NCBI RefSeq assembly: GCF_040655735.1
Contig: NZ_JBFAKK010000011.1
Coordinates: 124,001 to 188,000, forward strand
Direction of reading: 5' to 3'
DNA length: 64,000 nucleotides
From: Phytomonospora sp040655735
GTDB lineage: Bacteria > Actinomycetota > Actinomycetes > Mycobacteriales > Micromonosporaceae
The translations under genes were made by a program, and so were the position numbers. The notes beneath the pieces were generated by a model that saw only the letters and a program-made list of their open reading frames with translations, had not been told where the DNA came from and made no database searches. Positions 41,890 to 50,566 of this stretch are shown here, piece after piece (the stretch's first letter is position 1; each line of letters begins with the position of its first letter).

Positions 41890-42498
41890 ATGAGCGGTGC
41901 CCGCCGTCGGTGGACCTTCGGAAGCTGGTCGTCCATCATCGCGGTCTTCACGGTGCTCACCGTGGTGTTCGTGGCCGTCTGGCTGATCAACCAGAGCGGC
42001 GAGGCCGCGCCCCGGCCCGAAGGCAACAGCGATTTCCCGGTGATCCCCGACTTCGACGACGGGCCCTCGCCCTCCCCGGAGCGGACGGAGAAGGGCGTCG
42101 GCGCGGCGGCATCCCCGTCCCCGTCGCCGTCACCCTCCTCGAAGTCCCCGACCCCGCCACCGCCGCCGCCGGAGGCACCGCCGGAGAAGCCCGAGCTGCG
42201 GGCGGAGTACAGCTGGGACAGGGAGTTCTGGACGGTTTACAGCACGGTCGTCATCGAGAACACCTCGAACGCGAAAGCCGACGGCTGGACGGTGGTGCTG
42301 GTTCTTTCCGAGGGAATGACCGTGCACGGCGCCGACGGGGCGCGTTACCGCGTCGATGGCCACACGGTGACCTTCGAGCCCGACGGCAACTCCAGGGTGC
42401 CCGGCAAGGGCGCGGTCGAGTTCACCTTTGAGGGCGCCGCCCCCAATGAGGGCGATCCCGAGGTCAAGTCCTGCACCATCAACGGCGAGAGCTGCTAG
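41890..42498 (+). CDS. Membrane-anchored CBM2-like protein
   Basis: A 202-residue protein: one N-terminal span (about 16-38, SIIAVFTVLTVVFVAVWLI), a Ser/Pro/Glu-rich linker (about 40-105, long PSP-type repeats) and a C-terminal beta domain (about 108-202) with TVYSTVVIENTSNAKADGWT and the terminal NGESC, resembling cellulose-binding CBM2 domains. It would sit outside the cell, tethered by the span. Binding to a polysaccharide is inference; the domain lacks the full set of aromatic CBM2 residues that I could verify. ATG 41890 chosen; GTG 41881 possible (both near AAGGA). Confidence 0.65.
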   Translation: MSGARRRWTFGSWSSIIAVFTVLTVVFVAVWLINQSGEAAPRPEGNSDFPVIPDFDDGPSPSPERTEKGVGAAASPSPSPSPSSKSPTPPPPPPEAPPEKPELRAEYSWDREFWTVYSTVVIENTSNAKADGWTVVLVLSEGMTVHGADGARYRVDGHTVTFEPDGNSRVPGKGAVEFTFEGAAPNEGDPEVKSCTINGESC

Positions 42499-42612
42499 CG
42501 CCGAGGACTTGACATGGCGCCCGCCGTCATGATCCACTCGTCGCCAGCGTCGCAGTGCACCCGGCACAATTGGCCGCCGAGGGCGCGGAGGCGTGGCAGG
42601 CAAGGAAAACGC

Positions 42613-43119
42613 ATGACCACCACCGACCACGACGGGCGCCTCGCGGCGTTCGGAAACCAGCTCGTCGCCGTGCACGTCTGGCTCCGTGAGGAACTCGCGG
42701 CACTCGCCGACGGCGTGGACGCCTACCTCTCGGGGGGCGGTGAGCGGCCCCGTGAGCTCCGCGTTCACTGCCTCACCTTCTGCTCGGTCCTCACCCGGCA
42801 CCACACCGAGGAGGACGGCGAGGTCTTCGGCGCCGTCGCCGCCCGGTTCCCCGAACTGGCCCCGGTCCTCGACGAGCTGCGCGCCGACCACGTGATGGTG
42901 AGCGACACTCTCGACCGCATCAAGGCCCTGGTCGAGGGGCTGGACGAGGGCACCGATCCCGGTGAGGCGCTGCGCGTCGGCCGGGAACTCGACACCCTCT
43001 CGGCGCTCCTGGAGACGCACTTCCTCTACGAGGAGAAGAAGATCGTCGAGGCCCTCAACGCGCTCGGGGCGGGGATCCTGCCCGACGACGTGATCGCCCG
43101 CGTGCTGCCGGGCCCGTGA
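42613..43119 (+). CDS. Hemerythrin HHE domain protein
   Basis: A 168-residue four-helix protein with HHE-type His/Glu motifs: a first-helix His (VHVWLREEL), CSVLTRHHTEEDGEVFGAV, DELRADHVMV and ETHFLYEEKKIVEAL, ligands for a diiron site. Such proteins bind oxygen or nitric oxide or act in iron/redox stress. ATG 42613 has AAGGAAAA upstream. The stop is 1 bp from the convergent MTA phosphorylase stop. Confidence 0.9.
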   Translation: MTTTDHDGRLAAFGNQLVAVHVWLREELAALADGVDAYLSGGGERPRELRVHCLTFCSVLTRHHTEEDGEVFGAVAARFPELAPVLDELRADHVMVSDTLDRIKALVEGLDEGTDPGEALRVGRELDTLSALLETHFLYEEKKIVEALNALGAGILPDDVIARVLPGP

Positions 43120-43120
43120 C

Positions 43121-43921
43121 TCACATCGGCTGCGGCCGCAGGGACGCGCAGTCGCAGCCGGGCTCGGCGGGCAACGCGCTCAGCAGGGCCGCCAGCACGT
43201 CGCGGAGCCGGTCGACGTTGCGCGCGAAGTTCGCCAGCACCTCTTGGTGCGTCACACCGCCACCGGCCTCGACGCCGGCGTCGTAGTCGGTGACCAGGCA
43301 CAGCGGGATGTAGCAGAGGCCGAGCTCGCGGGCGAGCACCACTTCGGGGTGGGCGGTCATGCCGACGATCGACCAGCCCTGCGCCGAGTACCACTGGGAC
43401 TCGGCGCGGGTGGAGAAGCGCGGGCCCTGGATGACGACCTGCGTGCCGCCGTCGAGGGCCGGCCATCCGGTCGCGGCGGCGGCCTTCACGGCGTCGCGCC
43501 GCCCTTCGGGGCAGTAGGGGTCGGCGAAGGTGGCGTGGGCGACGCCCGGCCCGTCGAAGTAGGTCTGCTCGCGGCCGGTGGTGCGGTCGACGAGCTGGTC
43601 GGGGACGACGAGGCTGCCGGGCGCGACGTCGGCGCGCAGGCTCCCGACGGCGCCGACGCCGATGACCCTGCGCACGCCCATCGTCTGGAGGGCGTAGAGG
43701 TTGGCGCGGTAGGGGACCTTGTGCGGCGGGTGGAGGTGCCCGCGGCCGTGGCGGGGGAGGAAGACGACGTCGCGGCCGCCGAAGGTGCCGGTGGTGAGCG
43801 CGTCGCTCGGCGCGCCGTACGGGGTTTCCCGGGTGGTCTCGCGGGCGTCGCCGAGCAGCGAGTACAGGCCGGAGCCGCCGATGACGCCGATCGCGCCGTG
43901 CGGTGATGTCGACTGGTTCAC
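43121..43921 (-). CDS. MTA/purine nucleoside phosphorylase-like enzyme
   Basis: A 266-residue phosphorylase: IGVIGGSGLYSLL (phosphate loop start), LPRHGRGHLHPPHKVPYRAN, IGVGAVGSLRADVAPGSLVV, GMTAHPEVVLARELGLCY and VTDYDAGVE, matching MTAP/S-methyl-5'-thioadenosine phosphorylases of actinobacteria. It splits methylthioadenosine to adenine and methylthioribose-1-phosphate (methionine salvage). Substrate cannot be proved without the specificity pocket. GTG 43921 follows TAGTGT by 7 nt. Confidence 0.92.
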   Translation of the reverse strand: MNQSTSPHGAIGVIGGSGLYSLLGDARETTRETPYGAPSDALTTGTFGGRDVVFLPRHGRGHLHPPHKVPYRANLYALQTMGVRRVIGVGAVGSLRADVAPGSLVVPDQLVDRTTGREQTYFDGPGVAHATFADPYCPEGRRDAVKAAAATGWPALDGGTQVVIQGPRFSTRAESQWYSAQGWSIVGMTAHPEVVLARELGLCYIPLCLVTDYDAGVEAGGGVTHQEVLANFARNVDRLRDVLAALLSALPAEPGCDCASLRPQPM

Positions 43922-43928
43922 GCCGCCC

Positions 43929-43934
43929 ACACTA
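43929..43934 (-). promoter_or_regulatory. -10 box of MTA phosphorylase gene, leaderless type
   Basis: TAGTGT is 7 nt before GTG 43921, and no Shine-Dalgarno is present. Confidence 0.4.
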
Positions 43935-44011
43935 CGGACCGGGCGGCGGCCGAGACCTTACGAATCCCTGACGACCCGGCGATAACGGCCACACCGGGCT
44001 TCTGGCGGACT

Positions 44012-44017
44012 TACGGT
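44012..44017 (+). promoter_or_regulatory. -10 box of glycan operon, leaderless type
   Basis: TACGGT is 7 nt before ATG 44025, the first gene of the five-gene operon. Confidence 0.4.
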
Positions 44018-44024
44018 GCAGGTC

Positions 44025-45092
44025 ATGCGGGTACTGGTCACCGGCGGCGCCGGTTTCATCGGGGGACACGTCGTCGGCGCGCTGCGCGACGCCGGGTACG
44101 AGGTCGTGGTGCTGGACGCGCTGCTCGCGGCCGTCCACGCCGCAAGGCCCGCGCCGCCCGGCGGTGGCGATCCCGGTGTGACACGGCTGCACGGCGACGT
44201 CCGCGACCGCGCGGCCGTGGACGCCGCGCTGGCCGGCGTGGACGCGGTGTGCCACCAGGCGGCGATGGTCGGCCTCGGGCGCGACTTCACCGACGCCCCC
44301 GACTACGTCTCGTGCAACGAGCTCGGCACGGCGGTGCTGCTGGCCGCGATGGCCTCGGCGGGCGTCGGGCGGCTCGTGCTCGCCGGGTCGATGGTCGTCT
44401 ACGGGGAGGGCGCCTACCGCTGCGCCGAGCACGGGGCAGTGCGCCCCGCGCCACGGGCCAGGGCCGACCTCGACGCGGGGCGTTTCGAGCCGCCGTGCCC
44501 GCGCTGCGGTGAGCCGCTGGAGCCGGGATTGGTCGGGGAGGACGCGCCGGTCGACCCGCGCAGCGTCTACGCGGCGACGAAGGTCGCCCAGGAGCATCTG
44601 GCCTCGGCGTGGGCCCGCATGACCGGGGGCCGGGCGGTCTCCCTGCGCTACCACAACGTGTACGGGCCGGGCATGCCGCGCGACACGCCCTACGCGGGGG
44701 TGGCGTCCTTCTTCCGCTCCTCGCTGGCCCGGGGCGAGGCACCGCGCGTGTTCGAGGACGGAGCCCAGCGCCGCGACTTCGTGCACGTCGGCGATGTCGC
44801 GCACGCCAACCTCGCCGCGCTGACCGCCGGAAACGTCCAGGAGGGAGCGCTCACTGCCTTCAACGTCGCCAGCGGCCGGCCGCGGACCGTCGGCGAACTG
44901 GCCGCCGAACTCGCCCGCGCCTGCGGCGGCCCGGCGCCGGTGGTGACGGGGGAGTACCGGCTCGGCGACGTCCGGCATGTCACCGCCTCGATCGAGCGGA
45001 TCGCCGCGCTGGGGTGGCACCCGCGCGTCGGATTCGCCGAAGGCGTCGCCGAGTTCGCCTCCGCCGGTCCGCGCGAAGGGGTGCCCGCGTGA
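44025..45092 (+). CDS. NAD-dependent sugar epimerase/dehydratase with Cys-rich insert
   Basis: A 355-residue extended SDR: MRVLVTGGAGFIGGHVV (Rossmann), catalytic YAATK with Ser in LAGSMVVYGEG, and NVYGPGM; acts on an NDP-sugar. An inserted segment (about 130-175) contains YRCAEHG and EPPCPRCGEPLEP, a possible zinc site seen in related actinobacterial proteins. ATG 44025 follows TACGGT by 7 nt; it starts the operon 44025-48340 and ends with a GTGA overlap. Confidence 0.9.
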   Translation: MRVLVTGGAGFIGGHVVGALRDAGYEVVVLDALLAAVHAARPAPPGGGDPGVTRLHGDVRDRAAVDAALAGVDAVCHQAAMVGLGRDFTDAPDYVSCNELGTAVLLAAMASAGVGRLVLAGSMVVYGEGAYRCAEHGAVRPAPRARADLDAGRFEPPCPRCGEPLEPGLVGEDAPVDPRSVYAATKVAQEHLASAWARMTGGRAVSLRYHNVYGPGMPRDTPYAGVASFFRSSLARGEAPRVFEDGAQRRDFVHVGDVAHANLAALTAGNVQEGALTAFNVASGRPRTVGELAAELARACGGPAPVVTGEYRLGDVRHVTASIERIAALGWHPRVGFAEGVAEFASAGPREGVPA

Positions 45093-45739
45093 ACGCCGTC
45101 GACGTCGTCCTCCCGTGCCTCGACGAGGCCGCCGCGCTGCCGTGGGTCCTGGCGCGGATCCCCGAGGGCTACCGCGCGATCGTCGTCGACAACGGCTCCA
45201 CCGACGGGTCCCCCGAGATCGCCGCGGAGCTCGGCGCGACGGTCGTCACCGAGCCCCGCCGGGGGTTCGGCGCGGCCTGCCACGCCGGTCTGGAGGCCGC
45301 GACCGCGCCGATCGTGTGCTTCTGCGACTGCGACGCCTCCCTCGACCCCCGCCTCCTCCCCACCGTCGCCGACCCGGTCGCCGACGGCCGCGCCGACCTC
45401 GTCCTGGGCCGCCGGCGGCCCACCAGCGCCGGCGCCTGGCCGGTGCACGCCCGTCTCGGCAACCTCGTCCTGTCGCGCATGATCCGCCGCCGCACCGGTG
45501 TCGGCCTGCACGACCTCGGGCCCATGCGCGCCGCCCGCCGCATCGCCCTCCTCGACCTCGGGATCACCGACCGGCGCTCGGGCTACCCGCTCGAAATGGT
45601 CGTCAAGGCCGCCGACACCGGCTGGCGCGTCGGGGAGATCGACGTGCCCTACCTCCCCCGGACCGGCAGGTCGAAGGTGACCGGCACCTGGAAGGGCACC
45701 TGGCACGCCGTGCGCGACATGCGGGCGGTGTTGCGGTGA
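45089..45739 (+). CDS. GT2-family glycosyltransferase (DPM1-like)
   Basis: A 216-residue GT-A enzyme: NAVDVVLPCLDEAAALPWVL, AIVVDNGSTDGSPEI and FCDCDASLDP (DxD-like motif), similar to dolichol-phosphate/polyprenol-phosphate sugar transferases but without the C-terminal membrane spans. It should load a sugar onto a lipid or other acceptor using an NDP-sugar. GTG 45089 overlaps the epimerase stop (GTGA). Confidence 0.88.
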   Translation: MNAVDVVLPCLDEAAALPWVLARIPEGYRAIVVDNGSTDGSPEIAAELGATVVTEPRRGFGAACHAGLEAATAPIVCFCDCDASLDPRLLPTVADPVADGRADLVLGRRRPTSAGAWPVHARLGNLVLSRMIRRRTGVGLHDLGPMRAARRIALLDLGITDRRSGYPLEMVVKAADTGWRVGEIDVPYLPRTGRSKVTGTWKGTWHAVRDMRAVLR

Positions 45740-46365
45740 CCGCGCTGCTCGTCATCGCCAAGGCCCCGATCCCGGGCCGGGTCAAGACCCGGCTCACCCC
45801 GCCCTACTCGCCCGCCGAGGCCGCGTCCCTCGCCGAGGCCGCGCTCGCCGACACCCTCGCCACGGCGGCCGCGCTGCCCGTCGCCCGCCGGATCCTCGTC
45901 CTCGACGGCGAACCCGGCCCGTGGCTTCCCGAAGGGTTCGAGGTCGTCGCCCAGTGCGGTGGCGGGCTCGACCAACGCCTCGCCGGCGCCTTCGCCCACG
46001 CCGGCGGCCCGGCGCTGCTCATCGGAATGGACACGCCCCAGGCGGGACTCGCCGAGCTCGCGCCCGCGCTCGCCGAGGACGCCTGGGCACGCCACGACGC
46101 CTACTTCGGGCCCGCCGCCGACGGCGGCTTCTGGGCGCTGGGCCTCGCCCGGCCCGACGCCTCCCTCATCCTCGGTGTGCCGATGTCGACCGCGGACACC
46201 GGCCGCGAGCAACGCGCCCGGCTCGTCGCGGCCGGACTGTCGGTCGGCGAGCTGCCGCCGCTGCGCGACGTGGACACCGCCGCCGACGTCGCCGCGGTCG
46301 CCGCCCTCGCCCCGTACGGACGCTTCGCGGCCCGAGCGGCGAAGCTGGGCACGGTGATCGCGTGA
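45736..46365 (+). CDS. TIGR04282/DUF2064 glycosyltransferase-like protein
   Basis: A 209-residue nucleotidyl/glycosyltransferase-fold protein: LLVIAKAPIPGRVKTRLTPP, LLIGMDTPQAGLAELAPALA and FGPAADGGFWALGLA, the DUF2064 signature. It may activate or transfer a sugar; members are found with DPM1-like genes. GTG 45736 overlaps the preceding stop by 4 nt. Confidence 0.85.
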   Translation: MTALLVIAKAPIPGRVKTRLTPPYSPAEAASLAEAALADTLATAAALPVARRILVLDGEPGPWLPEGFEVVAQCGGGLDQRLAGAFAHAGGPALLIGMDTPQAGLAELAPALAEDAWARHDAYFGPAADGGFWALGLARPDASLILGVPMSTADTGREQRARLVAAGLSVGELPPLRDVDTAADVAAVAALAPYGRFAARAAKLGTVIA

Positions 46366-47018
46366 CCCTCACGTCGGTGGCCACGACCTGGGACCACGAC
46401 CTCTACGCCGAGGCCCTGCGGACCGGGCGCGGTCCGCTCTTCCTGCGCCGCGCCGACGGCTGGCTCCTCCCGCTGGACGTGGAGCGCTGGTGCGGCGGCG
46501 CCGACGACACCGACCTGTCGGTCCTGCGCCGCTGCGCCGGTCCCGTCCTCGACGTCGGCTGCGGTCCGGGCCGTTTCGTCGCCGCCCTCAACGCGCGCGG
46601 CGCCATCGCCCTCGGCATCGACGTCAGCCCGGCGGCGGTCGCGCGGACCGTCCTCGGCGGCGGCAGCGCCGAGTGCCGCTCGGTCTTCGACCCGCTGCCC
46701 GGGGAGGGCACGTGGGGCACGGTCCTGCTGATGGACGGCAACATCGGCATCGGCGGTGACCCGGTCGCGCTCCTGCGCCGCGCCGGGCATCTGGCGAGCG
46801 CGGGCGGGACGCTCCTCGCCGAGGTCGCGCCGGTCGACGTCGATGAACGCCTCAGCGTGCACGTCGACAACGGCAACGGCGGCCGTGGACGCGCTTTTCC
46901 GTGGGCGCGGCTCGGCGCGCGGGCACTGCGCCTGCTCGCCGAGGGGACCGGCTGGGCGCCCGTCGAGTCGTGGACCGGCGGTGAGCGGGCCTTCCTCGCG
47001 CTGCGCAGGCGGATGTGA
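46362..47018 (+). CDS. Class I SAM-dependent methyltransferase
   Basis: A 218-residue methyltransferase: VLDVGCGPGRFVAALNARG (SAM loop) and LGIDVSPAAV, with LLMDGNIGIGGDPVALLRRA as motif III-like. The substrate may be the sugar or lipid of this operon. GTG 46362 overlaps the DUF2064 stop (4 nt). Confidence 0.88.
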   Translation: MTLTSVATTWDHDLYAEALRTGRGPLFLRRADGWLLPLDVERWCGGADDTDLSVLRRCAGPVLDVGCGPGRFVAALNARGAIALGIDVSPAAVARTVLGGGSAECRSVFDPLPGEGTWGTVLLMDGNIGIGGDPVALLRRAGHLASAGGTLLAEVAPVDVDERLSVHVDNGNGGRGRAFPWARLGARALRLLAEGTGWAPVESWTGGERAFLALRRRM

Positions 47019-48340
47019 AGGCACGGACCGTCCTGACAGGCGCACTGGTCGCGGCAGTGGCGGCGGCGACGGCGGCGGGTATCGGCGGCACCACTCAGGT
47101 GGGGCCGCTGTTCCGCTGGTACGCCGTCGCCTGGGCGCTGTTCGCCGCGGCCGCGTGGGCCGTGCGCGGCCTCCCCGCCCGGCACGCCGCCGTGCTCGTG
47201 CTGGCCGGTGGCGCGCTCGTCGCGGGGTCCGGCCTGCTCGCCCAGCCGCGCACCAGCGACGACGCCTACCGCTACGTGTGGGACGGGCGCGTCCAGGCCG
47301 CCGGGATGTCGCCCTACGACCGCACGCCCGCCGACCCCGCCCTGAGCCGACTGCGCGACGACGCGCTCTTCCCGCCGGGCGGCGACTGCACGGGCATGTG
47401 GGACGCCGGCGACACCTGTACGCGCATCAACCGGCCCTTCGTCCACACCGTCTACCCGCCCGTCGCCGAGGGCTACTTCCTGCTGGTCCACGCACTGTCT
47501 CCCGGCGTCGACGGCATCACCGCGTTCCAGGCGGCGGGCTGGCTGCTGGCGATGGGCACGTCCGTGGTCCTTCTGCGAACCCGCCGGCCCGCCTGGGCGG
47601 CACTGTGGGCGTGGTGCCCGGCCGTCGCCCTCGAAGCGGTCAACAACGCCCACGTTGACGCCCTGGCGACGCTGCTCACCGTCGCCGCCTTCGCCATCGT
47701 CGCGCGCCGGGCCGTCGCCGGGGGAGCACTGCTCGGCGCGGGCATCGGCGCCAAGCTCCTCCCGGCGGTCACCATCCCGGGCCTGCTGTCGGGAGCGCTT
47801 CGCGAACGCCGGTGGCGCGCACTGCTCCCGGTCGGCGTCGCGCTCGCCGTCCTCGTCGCCGCCTACCTCCCCTATGTGCTCCTCTCGCGCGGCTCGGTCC
47901 TGGGCTACCTGGGCGGCTACGCCGACGAGGAGGGCTACGAGGACGGCGGCGGCGGACGCTTCGCGCTCCTCCGGCTGCTCCTCCCCGCCGCCTGGGAGGC
48001 ACCCGCCGTCCTGTTCGCCCTCACCGCGGCCGCCCTGCTCGCCGTGGCCGCCGCCGTCGGACTGCGCGGTGATCCGGCGCGACCGTGGCGGGGCGCGCTG
48101 GTCTTCACCGCAACGGCCTTCCTGCTCCTGACGCCCGGCTACGCCTGGTACGCGCTGCTGCTCATCGGACTGGTCGCCCTCGACGGCCGCTGGGAGTGGC
48201 TCGCCGTCGCGGTGGCCTCGGCGGTGACCTACGCGCCCGGCGAGTACGCCCACGTCGAGACCGCCGCCTACACGCTGTCGGCCGTCGTCGTCGTCACCGG
48301 CGCCCTCGTCCGAGGGAGATACTTGACGCGTGCACCGTAG
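47015..48340 (+). CDS. GT87-like polyprenol-sugar-dependent glycosyltransferase
   Basis: A 441-residue membrane protein with about ten spans; the motif RTSDDAYRYVWDGRVQAAG after the second span carries the conserved Asp pair of GT-C enzymes (GT87/MptA-like). It would move a sugar from a polyprenyl-phosphate carrier to an acceptor on the outer membrane face. GTG 47015 overlaps the methyltransferase stop. It ends the five-gene operon and overlaps the HAD gene by 11 bp. Confidence 0.87.
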   Translation: MKARTVLTGALVAAVAAATAAGIGGTTQVGPLFRWYAVAWALFAAAAWAVRGLPARHAAVLVLAGGALVAGSGLLAQPRTSDDAYRYVWDGRVQAAGMSPYDRTPADPALSRLRDDALFPPGGDCTGMWDAGDTCTRINRPFVHTVYPPVAEGYFLLVHALSPGVDGITAFQAAGWLLAMGTSVVLLRTRRPAWAALWAWCPAVALEAVNNAHVDALATLLTVAAFAIVARRAVAGGALLGAGIGAKLLPAVTIPGLLSGALRERRWRALLPVGVALAVLVAAYLPYVLLSRGSVLGYLGGYADEEGYEDGGGGRFALLRLLLPAAWEAPAVLFALTAAALLAVAAAVGLRGDPARPWRGALVFTATAFLLLTPGYAWYALLLIGLVALDGRWEWLAVAVASAVTYAPGEYAHVETAAYTLSAVVVVTGALVRGRYLTRAP

Positions 48341-49133
48341 ACCCCGCCTGGTGGCCACCGACCTCGACGGGACGTTGCTGCGCAGCGACGGCACCGTCTC
48401 CGCCTACACCCTCGACGTCCTCGACCGCGCCCGCGAGTCGGGCGTCGACGTCGTCGCCGTGACCGCGCGCTCGCCGATCGGCATCGAGGCCGTCGCCGAG
48501 GACACCGGCCTGATCGGCACGGCCATCATCGGCAACGGCTCGATGCTCTACGACCTCGACGCGCGCCGGCTCCTGTCGTCGACGGTGATCTCCGCCGCCG
48601 CCGCCCGCGCCGCCGCCGAGGAGGCGCGGTCGGTCATCCCCGACGCCGGCTTCGCCGTCACCAACGGCCTGAGCATGTTCGCCGACGCCTCCTACGGCGC
48701 CGTCACGATGCTGTTCCACATCCGGACCGTCGTGGCACCCGACGAACTCTGGGCCGCGCAGGACATCGTGCGCCTCTACATGCACTCCCGCTCGCTCGAC
48801 ACCGACGCGATGTTCGAGCGCGTCGCGGGCCTCGGATCGGTGTGGATGCACGCCGGCGGCGAGTCGATGCTGGAGTTCGGCGCGCCCGGCGTCACCAAGG
48901 CCAGCGCCCTGCGGGACCTGTGCGACGCGCGCGGCATCGCCGCCGCCGACGTCGCCGCCTTCGGCGACATGCCCAGCGACCTGGAGATGCTCGCCTGGGC
49001 CGGCCACCCGCACGCGGTCGCCAACGCCCACCCGCTGGTGCTGGCCGCGGTCAGCCGGCGCGCTCCCGCCAACGACGAGGACGGCGTCGCCAAGGCCGTC
49101 GAAGGGCTGCTGTTCGGCCCGCCCGCGGCGTGA
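48330..49133 (+). CDS. HAD-superfamily (Cof-type) phosphatase
   Basis: A 267-residue HAD hydrolase: catalytic DLDGTLL (about 10-16), VTARS (motif II), a cap region, Lys in KASALRDL and FGDMPSDLEMLAW (motif IV). Probably a sugar- or nucleotide-phosphate phosphatase; relatives hydrolyse sugar phosphates. GTG 48330 with GATACT 6 nt upstream; 11 bp overlap with the GT87 gene. Confidence 0.9.
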   Translation: MHRRPRLVATDLDGTLLRSDGTVSAYTLDVLDRARESGVDVVAVTARSPIGIEAVAEDTGLIGTAIIGNGSMLYDLDARRLLSSTVISAAAARAAAEEARSVIPDAGFAVTNGLSMFADASYGAVTMLFHIRTVVAPDELWAAQDIVRLYMHSRSLDTDAMFERVAGLGSVWMHAGGESMLEFGAPGVTKASALRDLCDARGIAAADVAAFGDMPSDLEMLAWAGHPHAVANAHPLVLAAVSRRAPANDEDGVAKAVEGLLFGPPAA

Positions 49134-49246
49134 GCATCACCGGACGTTCACGGGCGCTGAACTTCACCGTCACGCCCCCATCCTCCACGCTGGATACGGT
49201 GATGCCACACCCCTGACGTGCACTTTCACCGGGAACGAGACGGCCG

Positions 49247-50557
49247 ATGCCACATCTGACGGCTACCGCGGCGATCGAGGCCTTAACCGCACCGCCGGCC
49301 GGGCGCCCACTGCGGATCCTGCTGGTCACCGACAACTACACGCCCAACCGGGACGGCGTCACCACCTCCGTGGTGAGCCTCGCGCAGGGTCTGACCGCGC
49401 TCGGCCAGGAGGTCGCCGTCCTGGCACCACGAGCCCGGGGGACCTACGGCACCCCGGGCACCCGGACCTTCCTGGCGCCGGCGATCCGCGCGGTCGGCGA
49501 CTACCACCTGAGCTGGGCCACACCGCGCTCCGTGCGCGCCCTGGCCGAGGAATTCGGCGCCGACCTGGTGCACGTCCACACGCTCGGCCCGCTCGGGCTC
49601 GCCGCCGCCGCGGGCTCCCGCCGAAGCGGTACGGCGTGCGTGCTGACCTGGCACACCGACCTGCTCGCCTACTGCCGCGACTACCCGGCCATCAACCTCG
49701 CGATCCCGCTGTCGCACATCCTGTGGTCCTTCCCGGGGGAGCTGCCCCGCGCCTGGCGCTCCACGCGCCGGTCGGTGGCCGCCGCGCTGCGCCGCCGGGG
49801 ACAGACCGAGGCCAACCGCGCGACGCTGGCCGAGGCGCTCGCCTACTTCGACCACGTCATCGCGCCTTCCCACAAGGCCGCCGGGACCCTTCCGTGCGAG
49901 CGAGCCGACCAGCGCGTGCACTTCGTGCCCTCGGCCGAGATCTCCGCCCCGGCCCCGCCGGAGCCCGCGGCCGCCGAGGTCCTGGCGCGCGTCGGCAGGC
50001 GGCCGGTCGTCGTCTTCGTGGGGAGGCTGTCGGGGGAGAAGAACTTCGAGACGCTGCTGCGGTCGACGGCCCGCGACGTGCTGCGCCGGTGTCCCGACGC
50101 GCTGCTCCTCGCGATCGGCGACGGGCCGCTGCGACAGCGCTTCGAGGCCCTCGCCGCCGACCTGGGCGTCGCCGACTCGGTGATGTTCACCGGCGCCGTC
50201 CCCAACGCGGCGGTGCGCCAGATCCTGCCGCGCTGCACGCTGCTCGCGCAGCCGTCCCTCACCGAGACGCAGGGCCTCGTCCTCGCGGAGGCGGCCTCGG
50301 CCGGTGTGCCCGCCGTGGTGCTCGACCGGGCTCTCGACGGGCTCGTCGAGCACGGTGTCACCGGCTACGTCGCCGACGGCGTCGCGGACTTCGGGTCGCT
50401 GATCGCCGCACTCGTGCTCGCGCCCGAACTGCGCGACCGGCTGGGGGCGCGGGCGCGGGAGGCCACCGTCGGGTACACCTCGGAGCGCTTCGCGGCGCGG
50501 GTGCTGGAGATCTACCGGCAGGCGGAGGTGTCGGGAGGGAGCCTGTCGGTGCGGTGA
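49247..50557 (+). CDS. GT4-family glycosyltransferase
   Basis: A 436-residue GT-B enzyme: LRILLVTDNYTPNRDGVTTS, LVHVHTLGPLGLAAAAG, VVVFVGRLSGEKNFETLLRS and the EX7E-type motif TETQGLVLAEAASAGVPAVV. Similar to alpha-mannosyltransferases PimB/MgtA. May add hexose to a glycolipid; substrate unknown. ATG 49247; GGGAACGAG upstream is weak. Confidence 0.88.
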   Translation: MPHLTATAAIEALTAPPAGRPLRILLVTDNYTPNRDGVTTSVVSLAQGLTALGQEVAVLAPRARGTYGTPGTRTFLAPAIRAVGDYHLSWATPRSVRALAEEFGADLVHVHTLGPLGLAAAAGSRRSGTACVLTWHTDLLAYCRDYPAINLAIPLSHILWSFPGELPRAWRSTRRSVAAALRRRGQTEANRATLAEALAYFDHVIAPSHKAAGTLPCERADQRVHFVPSAEISAPAPPEPAAAEVLARVGRRPVVVFVGRLSGEKNFETLLRSTARDVLRRCPDALLLAIGDGPLRQRFEALAADLGVADSVMFTGAVPNAAVRQILPRCTLLAQPSLTETQGLVLAEAASAGVPAVVLDRALDGLVEHGVTGYVADGVADFGSLIAALVLAPELRDRLGARAREATVGYTSERFAARVLEIYRQAEVSGGSLSVR

Positions 50558-50566
50558 CGTGGGTGG

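Noticed and set aside
46403..48394. 663-codon frame antisense to the methyltransferase and GT87 genes
   Set aside because: Arg/Gly/Gln-rich shadow of two well-supported genes.
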